Of a DNA stretch of 17,190 nucleotides, positions 1-8,300 are shown piece by piece. This DNA is from Coriobacteriales bacterium (GTDB lineage: Bacteria; Actinomycetota; Coriobacteriia; Coriobacteriales; UBA8131), in NCBI GenBank assembly GCA_031268525.1, contig JAIRXA010000152.1:1-17190 (forward strand). Reading direction: 5' to 3'. How positions within the stretch are numbered: the first letter of the stretch is position 1; each line of letters starts with the position of its first letter. The notes beneath the pieces were generated by a model. That model ran no database searches and was not told the origin of the DNA. It was given only the letters and a program-made list of their open reading frames with translations. Both the position numbers and the translations under genes were made by a program.

Positions 1-98
1 GAACTACCCCATGCCTTAAGGACTGTCTTGCCTGCCAGTATAGACCTCAAGCGTTGCGAAAGGGCGCACATTCTGAAAATATGTTGCCAGAACGGTGT

Positions 99-114
99 CA
101 ATTGGGCCCAATTG
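99..114. repeat. 16-bp perfect palindrome
   Basis: CAATTGGGCCCAATTG is a perfect inverted repeat with no spacer. It overlaps the first unit of a 10-bp tandem repeat (101-130, three copies of roughly ATTGGGGCCC). It could be a protein-binding site or part of a REP-like element. As RNA it would have to fold on a very tight loop, and it has no following U-tract, so an intrinsic terminator is unlikely. Confidence 0.6.
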
Positions 115-130
115 GGGCCCATTGGGGAAG
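101..130. repeat. 10-bp tandem repeat, three copies
   Basis: Three consecutive decamers begin ATTGGG: 101-110, 111-120 and 121-130, with the consensus ATTGGGGCCC. The third copy is diverged at its end. Function unknown. Confidence 0.6.
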
Positions 131-232
131 GATGAGGGTCAATCGTGTCAGTTGGGGACGGGGTGCCTGGTCAATTGTGTCGCTCGCCGGAAAGGCACAG
201 CGAGTTTGAGGCAATCAAGCCTAATCAAGCAC

Positions 233-266
233 TCCCTATCCTTATCCTTATCCCTATCCCTATCCC
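233..266. repeat. Hexamer microsatellite TCC(C/T)TA
   Basis: There are five full units and a partial sixth (TCCCTA, TCCTTA, TCCTTA, TCCCTA, TCCCTA, TCCC). The array overlaps the last codons and stop of the SGNH gene. On the minus strand it reads as a polypurine TAGGGA/TAAGGA array. It is a likely site of slippage and overlaps the G-quadruplex motif listed separately. Confidence 0.8.
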
Positions 267-270
267 ACCC
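252..270 (-). promoter_or_regulatory. Putative G-quadruplex over the SGNH stop codon
   Basis: On the minus (coding) strand the sequence is GGGTGGGATAGGGATAGGG: four G3 tracts with loops of 1, 3 and 3 bases, which fits the canonical short-loop quadruplex pattern. The stop codon TAG (262-260) lies between the second and third tracts. A fold in the mRNA could affect termination of translation, protect the 3' end, or help end transcription of the operon; no U-tracted hairpin terminator is visible downstream. The motif is seen; its folding and role are inferred. Confidence 0.5.
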
Positions 271-1510
271 GAACGCTCCGTAGCCAGGGAAAGTGAGCTT
301 CGTCGATGCTCGTAGGCGCAAGAGAGATATAGACCTGATCGAAATCGAGCTCCGTTGCGATGCGCATGATGTCTCCTTCGTAGGCGGCGGGATCGATAAG
401 CATCACGAACTGACAGACAGTGGAAAGGTAGGCGACGAGGGGCTCATTTGCCGCATCTCCGATAATCAGCACACGCGGACCCGTCGCTCGCGTGTCGTTG
501 ACGATGTACTTCACGGGCTCATTGCCTGGCAGATAGCCGACATCGCCTGCAGCCAATCGGGCGTTCGCGGGGGTGGACAGGGCTCCCGCAGGCATGAGAA
601 CCTCGGTGAAACTGCCTGACGCACGTGCCTCGGCAATGCCGTCCGTTACCGTATAGCTGAGCTGGGCGGATGTCGCGGGATACAGCCAGGTATAATCCTC
701 GAGCGGCACGTAGTTCCTGCCAGCCGTCTGGGTGAAGTTTCCGGCAAAGCTGCCCTCGTGGAGCTGTTGCTCAAAGGCATCAAAACCCGTCTGGCGCAGA
801 TCCGTGGCACTGAGATTGGAGCGGGGGTTGTGCGACAGGTCCTCAGCTATAAGGGTATATGCCCAGAAAGCCGCTTCGTTGGTCCAGGACTCATCACTAT
901 GATAGAAGACCTCCTCGAGCGCAGGCGCCTCCGATTCTTCTGCCGTCAGCAGGGGACGCAGGTCAATGCTGGACACATCGTATTCAGCAAGTCCTGCGAG
1001 AAGATCGTCGGCCGTCTGGTTGGCACGCGGTTCGAAAATTCCCTCCGGTAACTCGGTAAAATCGCGCAGGTAGCGGTCGGGGGTGATAATGAAGCTCAGG
1101 GGGATCTGCTGTACGGCAAGTCGATCTGCCATCCCTGCTGTCTGCATGGCAAAGCCATCGGTGTCGATGGGGTGTACGCTGAGATCAAGATGATGCAGGA
1201 AGCCCTGTTCATCTACAACGAGCGCAAAGTCGGAAAGCTCGCTTTTCCGCATTTCATGAGCCGCAAATCCATAGAGATCGGTTGCATACTCCCGAAAAGC
1301 TAAGCCTTCGGAAATCGTGGTATCGATGAGTTCAGGAGCCTGCAATGCCCCATCGGATGGTAGATCACGCAGGGCAGCAAACAGCGCGGGAGCCTGCGAC
1401 TGCAGGTTGAACACCGCAGAGCCAAACAGCAGCAGAGCAGCCAGCCCGCCAGCGATCACCTTCCTGACGAAATAACGCTTCATACCCTTTGGGCCCTCAC
1501 GATTGTCCAT
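260..1510 (-). CDS. AlgJ/AlgX-like SGNH (DHHW-type) protein, catalytic residues lost
   Basis: This is the last gene of the polysaccharide operon. It has 416 residues, with an N-terminal membrane anchor or uncleaved signal (about residues 19-36) and then an extracellular SGNH-fold domain. Relatives (AlgJ, AlgX, WssI) take acetyl groups exported by an MBOAT protein and transfer them to polysaccharide. The family D-x-H-W block aligns with D206-E-S208-W209-T, so the catalytic His is Ser. The Ser-containing GDS block aligns with G-D352-A353, so the nucleophile is Ala. The D-to-Ser spacing is wider than in AlgJ/AlgX, but both blocks sit in the expected order and context (a hydrophobic strand precedes G-D-A). 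I infer a pseudoenzyme, perhaps a carbohydrate-binding or scaffold protein. The ATG at 1510 has a good ribosome site; a second Met at residue 10 (1483) is an alternative start. It begins 12 bases after the MBOAT stop. Confidence 0.8.
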   Translation of the reverse strand: MDNREGPKGMKRYFVRKVIAGGLAALLLFGSAVFNLQSQAPALFAALRDLPSDGALQAPELIDTTISEGLAFREYATDLYGFAAHEMRKSELSDFALVVDEQGFLHHLDLSVHPIDTDGFAMQTAGMADRLAVQQIPLSFIITPDRYLRDFTELPEGIFEPRANQTADDLLAGLAEYDVSSIDLRPLLTAEESEAPALEEVFYHSDESWTNEAAFWAYTLIAEDLSHNPRSNLSATDLRQTGFDAFEQQLHEGSFAGNFTQTAGRNYVPLEDYTWLYPATSAQLSYTVTDGIAEARASGSFTEVLMPAGALSTPANARLAAGDVGYLPGNEPVKYIVNDTRATGPRVLIIGDAANEPLVAYLSTVCQFVMLIDPAAYEGDIMRIATELDFDQVYISLAPTSIDEAHFPWLRSVRVG

Positions 1511-1525
1511 CCTGTCACCACCTCA
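1511..1525 (-). promoter_or_regulatory. Shine-Dalgarno overlapping the MBOAT stop codon
   Basis: GAGGTGG (1524-1518) lies 7 bases before the ATG at 1510. It overlaps the TGA stop (1525-1523) of the preceding gene, which suggests translational coupling by termination-reinitiation. It supports the start at 1510 over the internal Met. Confidence 0.6.
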
Positions 1526-2956
1526 CAGTAAGAAAAAGCGCAGAGGCTGCGTGTCGCCGACCGTCACATACATCAGACAGACCGCCAGCAGGACAAGGAT
1601 CGCAGGGGGATAGAGTACCTCAAACACAATGCCGAACTTCCTGCCGCTCGCCAACGCAGCATTGGCCCAGGCAGCAATCGGGTTTGCGAAAACAAGGGCC
1701 GCCAGCAGTGCAGGAGCCTGATCCTTGAGGAAGAAGAGCGTAGTTGCGTCGTTCACCACAGAGGATCCGCCATAGAGGCCGCCTGATCCAAGCATACTCG
1801 CAAGATAGTGTAATGCATCGGCAGGGCTGTCGGCTCGAAAGACGACAAACCCGAGAATCATCGCGAAGACAACAGAGATGTGCCGCAAGGCCCCAAGGCC
1901 TCGGCGCTCCCCCACGCGAAATGCCCGCTCAAGAGCGATGAGCAGCAGATTGAACAGACTCCAGATGATCAGGTTAGGCTCAAATCCCAGCCAGACCGCA
2001 ACGAGTGCCCACACCACGACGATGTCTCTCAGACGAAGGGAGCCGTCGCGGGTACGAACTCCGATCAACGGGACGAGGTAGTCGGCGCACCACCGCCCGA
2101 GCGAGAGATGAAAGCGGCGCCAGAAGTCCTCAACCGTCGCTGCCGCCCAGGGATAGCGCATGTTTTCCTCATACTTGAATCCAAAGACCAGAGCAAGTCC
2201 GATTGCCATGTCCGAGTAGCTCGAAAAATAGAAGTAGACACTCAGCGCAAAGGCCACAGCTCCGAGCCAGGCAAACGAGGCAGGCAGAACGGTCTGCTGA
2301 TCGAGGGTGAAGGCATGGTCAGAGAGCGCAGTGAGGGCGTCGGCGATCAACACCTTTTTTGCCAGCCCGACGATGAAACGGCACAGGCCGGTAGTGAAAC
2401 GTTTGAGCGAAGCCCGCCGAGCGGCAAGCTGTCGAGAGAAATCATCGGAGCGAACAAGCGGCCCAGCGATGATCTGCGGGAAGAAGGAGATATACAGCCC
2501 GACCTTGAGCGGATTGCGCTCCACCCGCGTCGTGCCACGCAATACGTCGATACAGTAGGAGATCGCCTGAAAGGTAAAGAAGGACACACCAATGGGTGTC
2601 ATGGGACCGAGTATGAGCGAAGGCATACCAAAGAAGCTGCCGATCTCAGATTGCATCGTTGCAAGATACCTGAAGATCAGCATCAATGAGACGTTGACCA
2701 GTATCGTCGCGATGATGACGACGCTGCGGCTGCCCTGCGTGACACGAAAGGCATCGGCCATCAAGCCCAGCAGGTAGTTGACCAGGATTGAAACCAGAAG
2801 CAGGATGACGAACACCGGAGCACCCCAGGCATAAAAGACAAGGCTTGCCAGAAGCAGGATGACGTTTTGCGCCGGGGGTGCGAAGGCGAAAAGGTAGTAG
2901 AGCGCACAGACAAGCGGCAGAAAGACAAGGATGAATGTCAGGGAGGCAAAGGACAT
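1523..2956 (-). CDS. AlgI-like MBOAT family membrane protein, catalytic His replaced
   Basis: A polytopic membrane protein of 477 residues. MBOAT proteins of the AlgI/DltB/PatA type pass acyl groups across the membrane for surface polymers. The conserved block F-W-R-R-F-H283-L-S-L is intact (residues 279-286). The second block, normally L-W-H-G-x-x-W-N-F-I-I-W, reads V-W322-L323-G-F-E-P-N-L-I-I-W: the His thought to be catalytic (His336 in DltB) is Leu, encoded by CTG at 1990-1988. The acyl-transfer step is therefore doubtful, while the fold and length look normal. The open frame extends upstream to 3055, but ATG 2956 is chosen because the MSFASLTF start with a hydrophobic helix is typical of AlgI and has a ribosome site. 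The extra 33 residues would overlap the glycosyltransferase gene. It lies between the glycosyltransferase (8 bases) and the SGNH partner (12 bases). Confidence 0.88.
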   Translation of the reverse strand: MSFASLTFILVFLPLVCALYYLFAFAPPAQNVILLLASLVFYAWGAPVFVILLLVSILVNYLLGLMADAFRVTQGSRSVVIIATILVNVSLMLIFRYLATMQSEIGSFFGMPSLILGPMTPIGVSFFTFQAISYCIDVLRGTTRVERNPLKVGLYISFFPQIIAGPLVRSDDFSRQLAARRASLKRFTTGLCRFIVGLAKKVLIADALTALSDHAFTLDQQTVLPASFAWLGAVAFALSVYFYFSSYSDMAIGLALVFGFKYEENMRYPWAAATVEDFWRRFHLSLGRWCADYLVPLIGVRTRDGSLRLRDIVVVWALVAVWLGFEPNLIIWSLFNLLLIALERAFRVGERRGLGALRHISVVFAMILGFVVFRADSPADALHYLASMLGSGGLYGGSSVVNDATTLFFLKDQAPALLAALVFANPIAAWANAALASGRKFGIVFEVLYPPAILVLLAVCLMYVTVGDTQPLRFFLL

Positions 2957-2967
2957 CGGTGCACCTA
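2957..2967 (-). promoter_or_regulatory. Shine-Dalgarno deciding the MBOAT start
   Basis: TAGGTG (2967-2962) lies 5 bases before the ATG at 2956 and contains the glycosyltransferase stop TAG (2967-2965). It supports the shorter MBOAT start and coupled translation of the two genes. Confidence 0.6.
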
Positions 2968-5343
2968 CAACCAATCCAATTCCGTGAAGTAGGTGGCGCG
3001 CTTGCGGGCGGCCTCGGCGAGTTCGGCGGCACGCTGGCGAGCGCGCTGCATCCATTCCCCTATCATCGCGCCGCAGACCGGATCATCGAGGAGAATCTCG
3101 GGGGTATCCACCACATAAAGACCCTCGTTCGCCACGCCCCGGCGGGCATCGAGAAGGTTGCGGCTCAGTGAACAGAGAAGCTTGCCTCCGTCGGGTAAAG
3201 GCAGGTCGATATGCTCAGGTGTCTCCCGCAGGTCTTGGAAGCGCAGGCGCACGGATTGGTAGTTGAAGTCCTCAAGCAAGACCGTGCCCCACTTCTCATC
3301 GGCAAACTCAAGGTTTAAGACCAGTCGCGGCAAAAGACGTTCATGGGTCAGGGTCTCACGTCGGTTACGCCCCATATTCTCTGCAATCACGCTCAAGACA
3401 CTCGCAGCTCCCTGAAGCTCAGGGTTCGAGATGGGATGGCGATCATAGAGGAGCAGGTAGAGCTGCTGACGAGTGGCCTCGGTCATCCCTGTAAAGCCAA
3501 GAGCGTAGCGCCAGCCGCCATCGACACTGCTGACATGAACGACGGAGGCAAGCATGCGACAGTGGTAGCGCCCCTCACTCAGGACGAGATCGAGCCGTTC
3601 GCCGGGAGCAAAATACCAGGGAAAGTTACTGATGAAGGACAATCCGCTCTCCGAAACATCATCAGTCGTCGCCGTGAAGTCATAGTGACGCGAAATGATC
3701 GTACAACGACAGGCGAGCTTGATGCGCTCGGAGCTGCGATGCTGCTTTCGCGAGGCCAGAAAGAGCAGGTCGATGACCACGTGCACTCCAAAGAATAGGG
3801 ACCAGAACAGGACCATTACGACATCGGAGCCATTGCCTGTGACCAGGGCTATGAGGCTTCGGATAAACGCGGCGGCAAGCACGGTGGCCATGATCAGTGA
3901 GAAGGCCATCTGCCCACGCATGCTCTCTGTGCGCTGGTTGGTCGTGTTCTTGTTGGTGACGCGGAAGACTCGCAGCGGGATATGAAGCAGCGCCTTGAGC
4001 GCGGAGAGCAACAAAGGCCCAAAAAAGATCGTCTCATAGGTATGGGCCCAACGGAGATTGCGCGTATTGCGCGACAGCACACGCAGGGAGAGCGTCAGGA
4101 AAATCCAGGCGGGAAGCCAGAAGATGAGTACCTCGATGAGTGATGCCCGCACGGCAACGACCCCAAACAGGGCAAAGGCTACCGGTGCCGCCAGGAAGAG
4201 CAGGTGGCGCAAGGGGGTGTACCAATGTAAGAGCAGAGCAAGATAGCTCAATCGCTGAGCACTGCTCAGATGACGACCGAAGAGCGCATGATGTCCCTGG
4301 ATGGCGCCAACCGTACCCCGGAGCCAGCGCTTTCGCTGGGTGAATAGCGAATGAATGGACAGGGGGGTAAGAGCTGAGCTGTATACCTCAGGAAGCGCGA
4401 TGGAGCGGTACCCTGCCTTGTGAATACGTATTGAGGTAGCAATGTCTTCGGTAACCGAGATCGTTGAGAAACCACCAACGGCTTCGAGTGCCGCGCGTGC
4501 GATGAGAGCGCCCGAGCCCGTCATCACCGCCGCATTATCAACGGTACGCCCCGGCTGGAGTACGCGGTGGAAGAATTCCTGTTCGTTGGGAATACGCGTA
4601 TCTGCAAAGAGGTTATATTGGAAGAGATCGGGGCTTACGAATCCCTGACGCGTCTGCACGAAGCCAAGGGCGCCACGTCGCGCCTCGCGTCCCTTTGGGA
4701 AAAAATACGGCATCGTCTCGAGCAGGAGTTCACTGCGTACGATCGCGTCGGCATCGAGGATCAGAACATAGGGGGCGCCGGTGTGCGCCAGGGCATTGTT
4801 CAGGTTGCCGGCCTTCGCGTCGGTAGCGACGGTACGCGCAAGATAGGATACTCCCAGATGGGAGGCGAGATCGCGCATCTCCGTACGAGCCCCATCATCG
4901 CAAAGGGTGATATGGAGACGCGCAGGATCTGGGTAGGCAAGGTGCATGCACGCATGGATGGTCTTGTAGAGCAGCGCCGAATCCTCGTCGATAGTCGTAA
5001 TCAGGATGTCAACGTCAGGGTAATCCGCGTCCGCTAATTCAGGCCGCGGTGGCACCAGAGGGAAGTTTGCGGCATTCGTCAGGCAGACAATCTGTTCGAT
5101 GAAACCGAGGAGCTCAGCTAAGAGCAGAGCGATACCAAGCGCACCAGCCAGCCAGCCAAAGCCGATCGGTAGGGTAAAAACAATACGCCAGGCGAGGTAC
5201 GCCATCATCAGTACCAGCGTAAAGAAGACGAGTACTCGATGCCTGAAGGGTACCCTGGCGCGCGACCGCCGCGAAGCACCACCGAGCTTCAGGCGCGGCA
5301 AATTGCCCGAAAACAGCGGCTCCCCTGGAGACTGCGTCGCCAT
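2965..5343 (-). CDS. BcsA-like processive glycosyltransferase with tandem PilZ domains
   Basis: Polysaccharide synthase of 792 residues (GT2 family, BcsA-like) that would polymerise sugar nucleotides in the cytosol and extrude the chain through its own membrane channel. Two helices (about 36-88) precede the GT domain (about 108-345), which has D149-D150, DAD 197-199, TED 298-300 and the QRKRW motif at 336-340. About five more helices follow. FRVTNK (460-465) matches the BcsA gating loop F-x-V-T-x-K. PilZ domain 1 has both c-di-GMP motifs: RKQHR (532-536, RxxxR) and DVSESG (562-567, DxSxxG). A second PilZ-like domain (about 665-760) keeps RLLPR (669-673) but has D692-F-N-Y-Q-S in place of DxSxxG. 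The product could be cellulose or another beta-glycan; no BcsB or cellulase is seen. Activation by c-di-GMP is strongly implied. ATG 5343 follows the kinase stop by 9 bases; the AAGG ribosome site is close to it. Confidence 0.92.
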   Translation of the reverse strand: MATQSPGEPLFSGNLPRLKLGGASRRSRARVPFRHRVLVFFTLVLMMAYLAWRIVFTLPIGFGWLAGALGIALLLAELLGFIEQIVCLTNAANFPLVPPRPELADADYPDVDILITTIDEDSALLYKTIHACMHLAYPDPARLHITLCDDGARTEMRDLASHLGVSYLARTVATDAKAGNLNNALAHTGAPYVLILDADAIVRSELLLETMPYFFPKGREARRGALGFVQTRQGFVSPDLFQYNLFADTRIPNEQEFFHRVLQPGRTVDNAAVMTGSGALIARAALEAVGGFSTISVTEDIATSIRIHKAGYRSIALPEVYSSALTPLSIHSLFTQRKRWLRGTVGAIQGHHALFGRHLSSAQRLSYLALLLHWYTPLRHLLFLAAPVAFALFGVVAVRASLIEVLIFWLPAWIFLTLSLRVLSRNTRNLRWAHTYETIFFGPLLLSALKALLHIPLRVFRVTNKNTTNQRTESMRGQMAFSLIMATVLAAAFIRSLIALVTGNGSDVVMVLFWSLFFGVHVVIDLLFLASRKQHRSSERIKLACRCTIISRHYDFTATTDDVSESGLSFISNFPWYFAPGERLDLVLSEGRYHCRMLASVVHVSSVDGGWRYALGFTGMTEATRQQLYLLLYDRHPISNPELQGAASVLSVIAENMGRNRRETLTHERLLPRLVLNLEFADEKWGTVLLEDFNYQSVRLRFQDLRETPEHIDLPLPDGGKLLCSLSRNLLDARRGVANEGLYVVDTPEILLDDPVCGAMIGEWMQRARQRAAELAEAARKRATYFTELDWL

Positions 5344-5352
5344 TCACCTTAC

Positions 5353-8300
5353 TCAATCATGCTTCTTGAGATATCGGTATAAAATACCTATGACTTCCGA
5401 GAAATCGAGTGGTTTACCGATGTGCCCATTCATGCCAGCCGCAAGACACTGTTCGATGTCTTCCCGGAAGGCATTTGCCGTCATGGCGACGATCGGTATC
5501 GTCTGTGCTCGCGGGATATCAAGCTTTCTGATCCTGCGAGTCGCCTCCAAACCGTCCATCAGGGGCATCTGCACATCCATGAAAATGAGGTCGAATCCCT
5601 CCGGATCCGCCTGGAAGGCTTCGACAGCCTCCAAGCCGTTCTCGGCGATCTCGATGGTAACCAGAGTCGGTTCAAGCAAGGCACTGACGATCTCGCGATT
5701 TACCTCGATATCCTCGACCAGTAGGATACGAAAGTCCTCGAAATCGCCTTCTCCTTCCGCGAGCGCGTCAGGTTTGTCTGCTGCCTCATCGGCAAGGATC
5801 TCGCTACCGATGATCTGGTTGATACAATCGGCGATACTCGAAGGGAACAGCGGCTTGGGCAGGTAGTGATCCACTCCCGCCGCGCGCGCCTCGTCCTCGA
5901 TCAGCCCCCACTCCGTTGCCGATATCATGACGACGATCGAACGCGATCCCTCCTTGTTCTTGATGCGCTGGGACAGCTCGATGCCATCCATGCCAGGCAT
6001 CTTCCAGTCGACGAAGTAGATATCGTAATCGCCCTTGTGTTCGATCATTTCCAAGGCCTCAGCACCCGAGGAGGCGACATCACAGGTCAGGTCAAAACGA
6101 TTCGAAAGCTCTGTGAAGAACAGGCGGATATCTTCGGCATCATCAATGGCCAGAATACGCACCGTACTCCAGTTGACACCAGGCAAGAGCAACTGTGGGT
6201 GCCGCTCTGATCCTCGTTCGGCACGGAAGGTGAAGGTAAAGTTCGAGCCTTTTTCGAGTTCTGAAGTCACCGTCAGCGCACCATCCATCATCTCAACGAT
6301 GCGCTTGGAGATAGCCAGCCCCAAGCCCGTTCCGCCGGAACGGCGCGAGGTGGTCATCTCGGCCTGCTCGAACTCGGCAAAGACCCGTTCGATCTGATCG
6401 GCGGCGATACCGATGCCGGTGTCCACCACGGAAACACGAATCATAACCCGGTCCTCATCGCTGTCCACAAGACGAGTTTCGAGGGTGATGGAGCCGCCTG
6501 CAGGCGTGAACTTCACGGCATTGGTAAGCAGGTTCGTGATGACCTGCGCCAGGCGCTGATCATCGGCAACCAGTGAGCGTGGGATGTCGTGGTCAAAATG
6601 CACATGGAGCATAAGTCCACTCTCCTCTACGCGGAAGGTCATGAAGTTGACCACGCGCTGCAGCATGCGATCAAACTCAAATTCGACCGGCGACAAAACA
6701 AACTTGTTCGCCTCGATCTTGGAGATGTCGAGGATATCGTTGATGACACCGAGCAGGTGGTTTGAGGCGTTTTCGATCTTGTCGAAGCAGTAATCCTTGC
6801 GGTCAAGATCATGGGCGGCCTTACCGATGGTCGTCATGCCGATGATGGCGTTCATCGGAGTGCGCATCTCATGGCTCATGTTGGACAGGAAGGAAGTCTT
6901 GGCTTCCGACGCCTGCTCAGCACGATTACGGGCCTGCTGTATCTCGGTGACGTCAACGGAAACGACGTAGTAGCCAATCTTCTCCCCTGCCGGATCGAGG
7001 AAATTGCTGGCGGTTCCCCGGAAGTATTTATCGAGCGCAGGCACATGGATGACCTGGGCCTCGTAGCCTTCAAACAGGGCGTTCAGCGGGTCGTAAACCG
7101 AGTCGGGCGGATAGAAACTGAAGTCGCGATAATGCTTGCCAACAACTTCGTCAAAAGACTTGCCCAAAAGGCTCAGGATGGCTTCATTCATGTAGATGAT
7201 CCGCAGGTCGAGATCGATGATCGTCATCGGCCCGTTCACCGAATCGACGATACCCTGGGCCATGAAGTCAATGCTGTTGGCAAGAAGACCGAACTCATCG
7301 GTTTCGATGGAATTGAAGCGGAATTGTCGCCGACCTGAACGAAATTGTGAGACGCCGTTGATCAGGCGGCGAATTGAACCGGTGATTGAGTTGGCAAGCC
7401 AGATGGCAATGAGAATGACGGCGAAAATAAGAATGGCCGTAGTGAGGATCAGTCTCAGAGAGGTATCTTGCAGATTATCGAGCGTAATAGCACGCATCTG
7501 CTCGCCCGAAGCGAGCGCCGAATCCTGAAAGCTCTCGATGCCCGCGCCAATGGTGACCATCGCAAAACCACGCTGCGACCAACCATTCTCCTCGGAAGGC
7601 GCGTACTGACCAGTGTAGTAGGGAATGGCGGCGGCAGTCGTCGGCTTATACACGCCGGACCACAGAATATAGAAGGAGCCTGAGCCACCATCGTGCGTCA
7701 GATCCATCCAACCGGTGCACTGCGGTGCGTTGTTCAGATAGCGGCCATCGAGTCCCACGTAGCCATTGGCGGTCAATGCGGCAGCGGGTTTTTTCGTACG
7801 TGACTGCTCATCGAAGGTTGTGACCCCTTGAATCAATTGCCGTACGCTGCTACCGTCATCCTCATAGGGTTGAGGATCATAGAGCAGGTCGGGCCAAGCC
7901 GCCCTGAACTCATCAAGATCGCTGCTACCCGTGCGTGCAGACAAGTCCTCGTAGATCGAAGTCTCGAGCCAGGGAATTTGCTCCAGACCGGTCTCGGGAT
8001 CGTAACCGACGATGCTGTGCTGGCGCGGATGCGCAATCGAACGACACTGGTAATCCCAAATGAATGCGTAATTGCCCTCGAAGGCGCTCGGCATGTCGGT
8101 GTAGCGATCCTCCATCGGCGAGATGTGGTCAACAAACTCCATGATATGGTCATGATTGAGGGCAAGGCTCACATAACCAAGCAGCGTGCCATCCTCGGCC
8201 GTAACGGGTTCAATCCAGCGCACGATACCCTCAAAATGAACGCCAAGCGGATTTTCCTGGCCAGCATAGGCCTCGGCAGTCGGATCGAAACTGAGCTTGG

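Larger units (their letters stand above)
96..182. repeat. G-rich intergenic repeat cluster (REP-like)
   Basis: Variants of one phrase recur here: GTGTCAATTGGG at 96-107, GTGTCAGTTGGGG at 145-157, and the partly inverted TCAATTGTGTC at 171-181. From memory, phrases of the GTGTCAGTTGGGGACGG type are scattered between genes in many bacterial genomes, often near IS200-like/RAYT transposases, but no transposase is present here. The repetition is visible; the relation to a known repeat family is recollection and has not been searched. The whole 1-259 stretch holds no gene I can support. Confidence 0.45.

Noticed and set aside
73..101. Perfect TTGACA (-35-like) on the minus strand at 101-96
   Set aside because: At a 17-base spacing the -10 position reads TTTCAG, a poor match; TATTTT lies only 14 bases away. 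Not enough for a promoter call.
233..266. Telomere-like or CRISPR-like array
   Set aside because: A six-base unit without spacers is a simple microsatellite; no cas genes, spacers or linear-end features are present.
95..283. Plus-strand 62-residue open frame ending in repeated Ser-Leu
   Set aside because: It consists of the G-rich repeat cluster and the hexamer array; the Ser-Leu run is just the microsatellite translated, and no ribosome site or family resemblance is seen.
1880..2689. Plus-strand 269-residue open frame opposite the MBOAT gene
   Set aside because: It is antisense to a clearly conserved membrane protein, is rich in charged residues without domain character, and is a typical shadow of a GC-rich gene.
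2957..3055. 33-residue N-terminal extension of the MBOAT protein
   Set aside because: It is Arg-rich, overlaps the end of the glycosyltransferase gene, and lacks the hydrophobic start of AlgI proteins; ATG 2956 has its own ribosome site.
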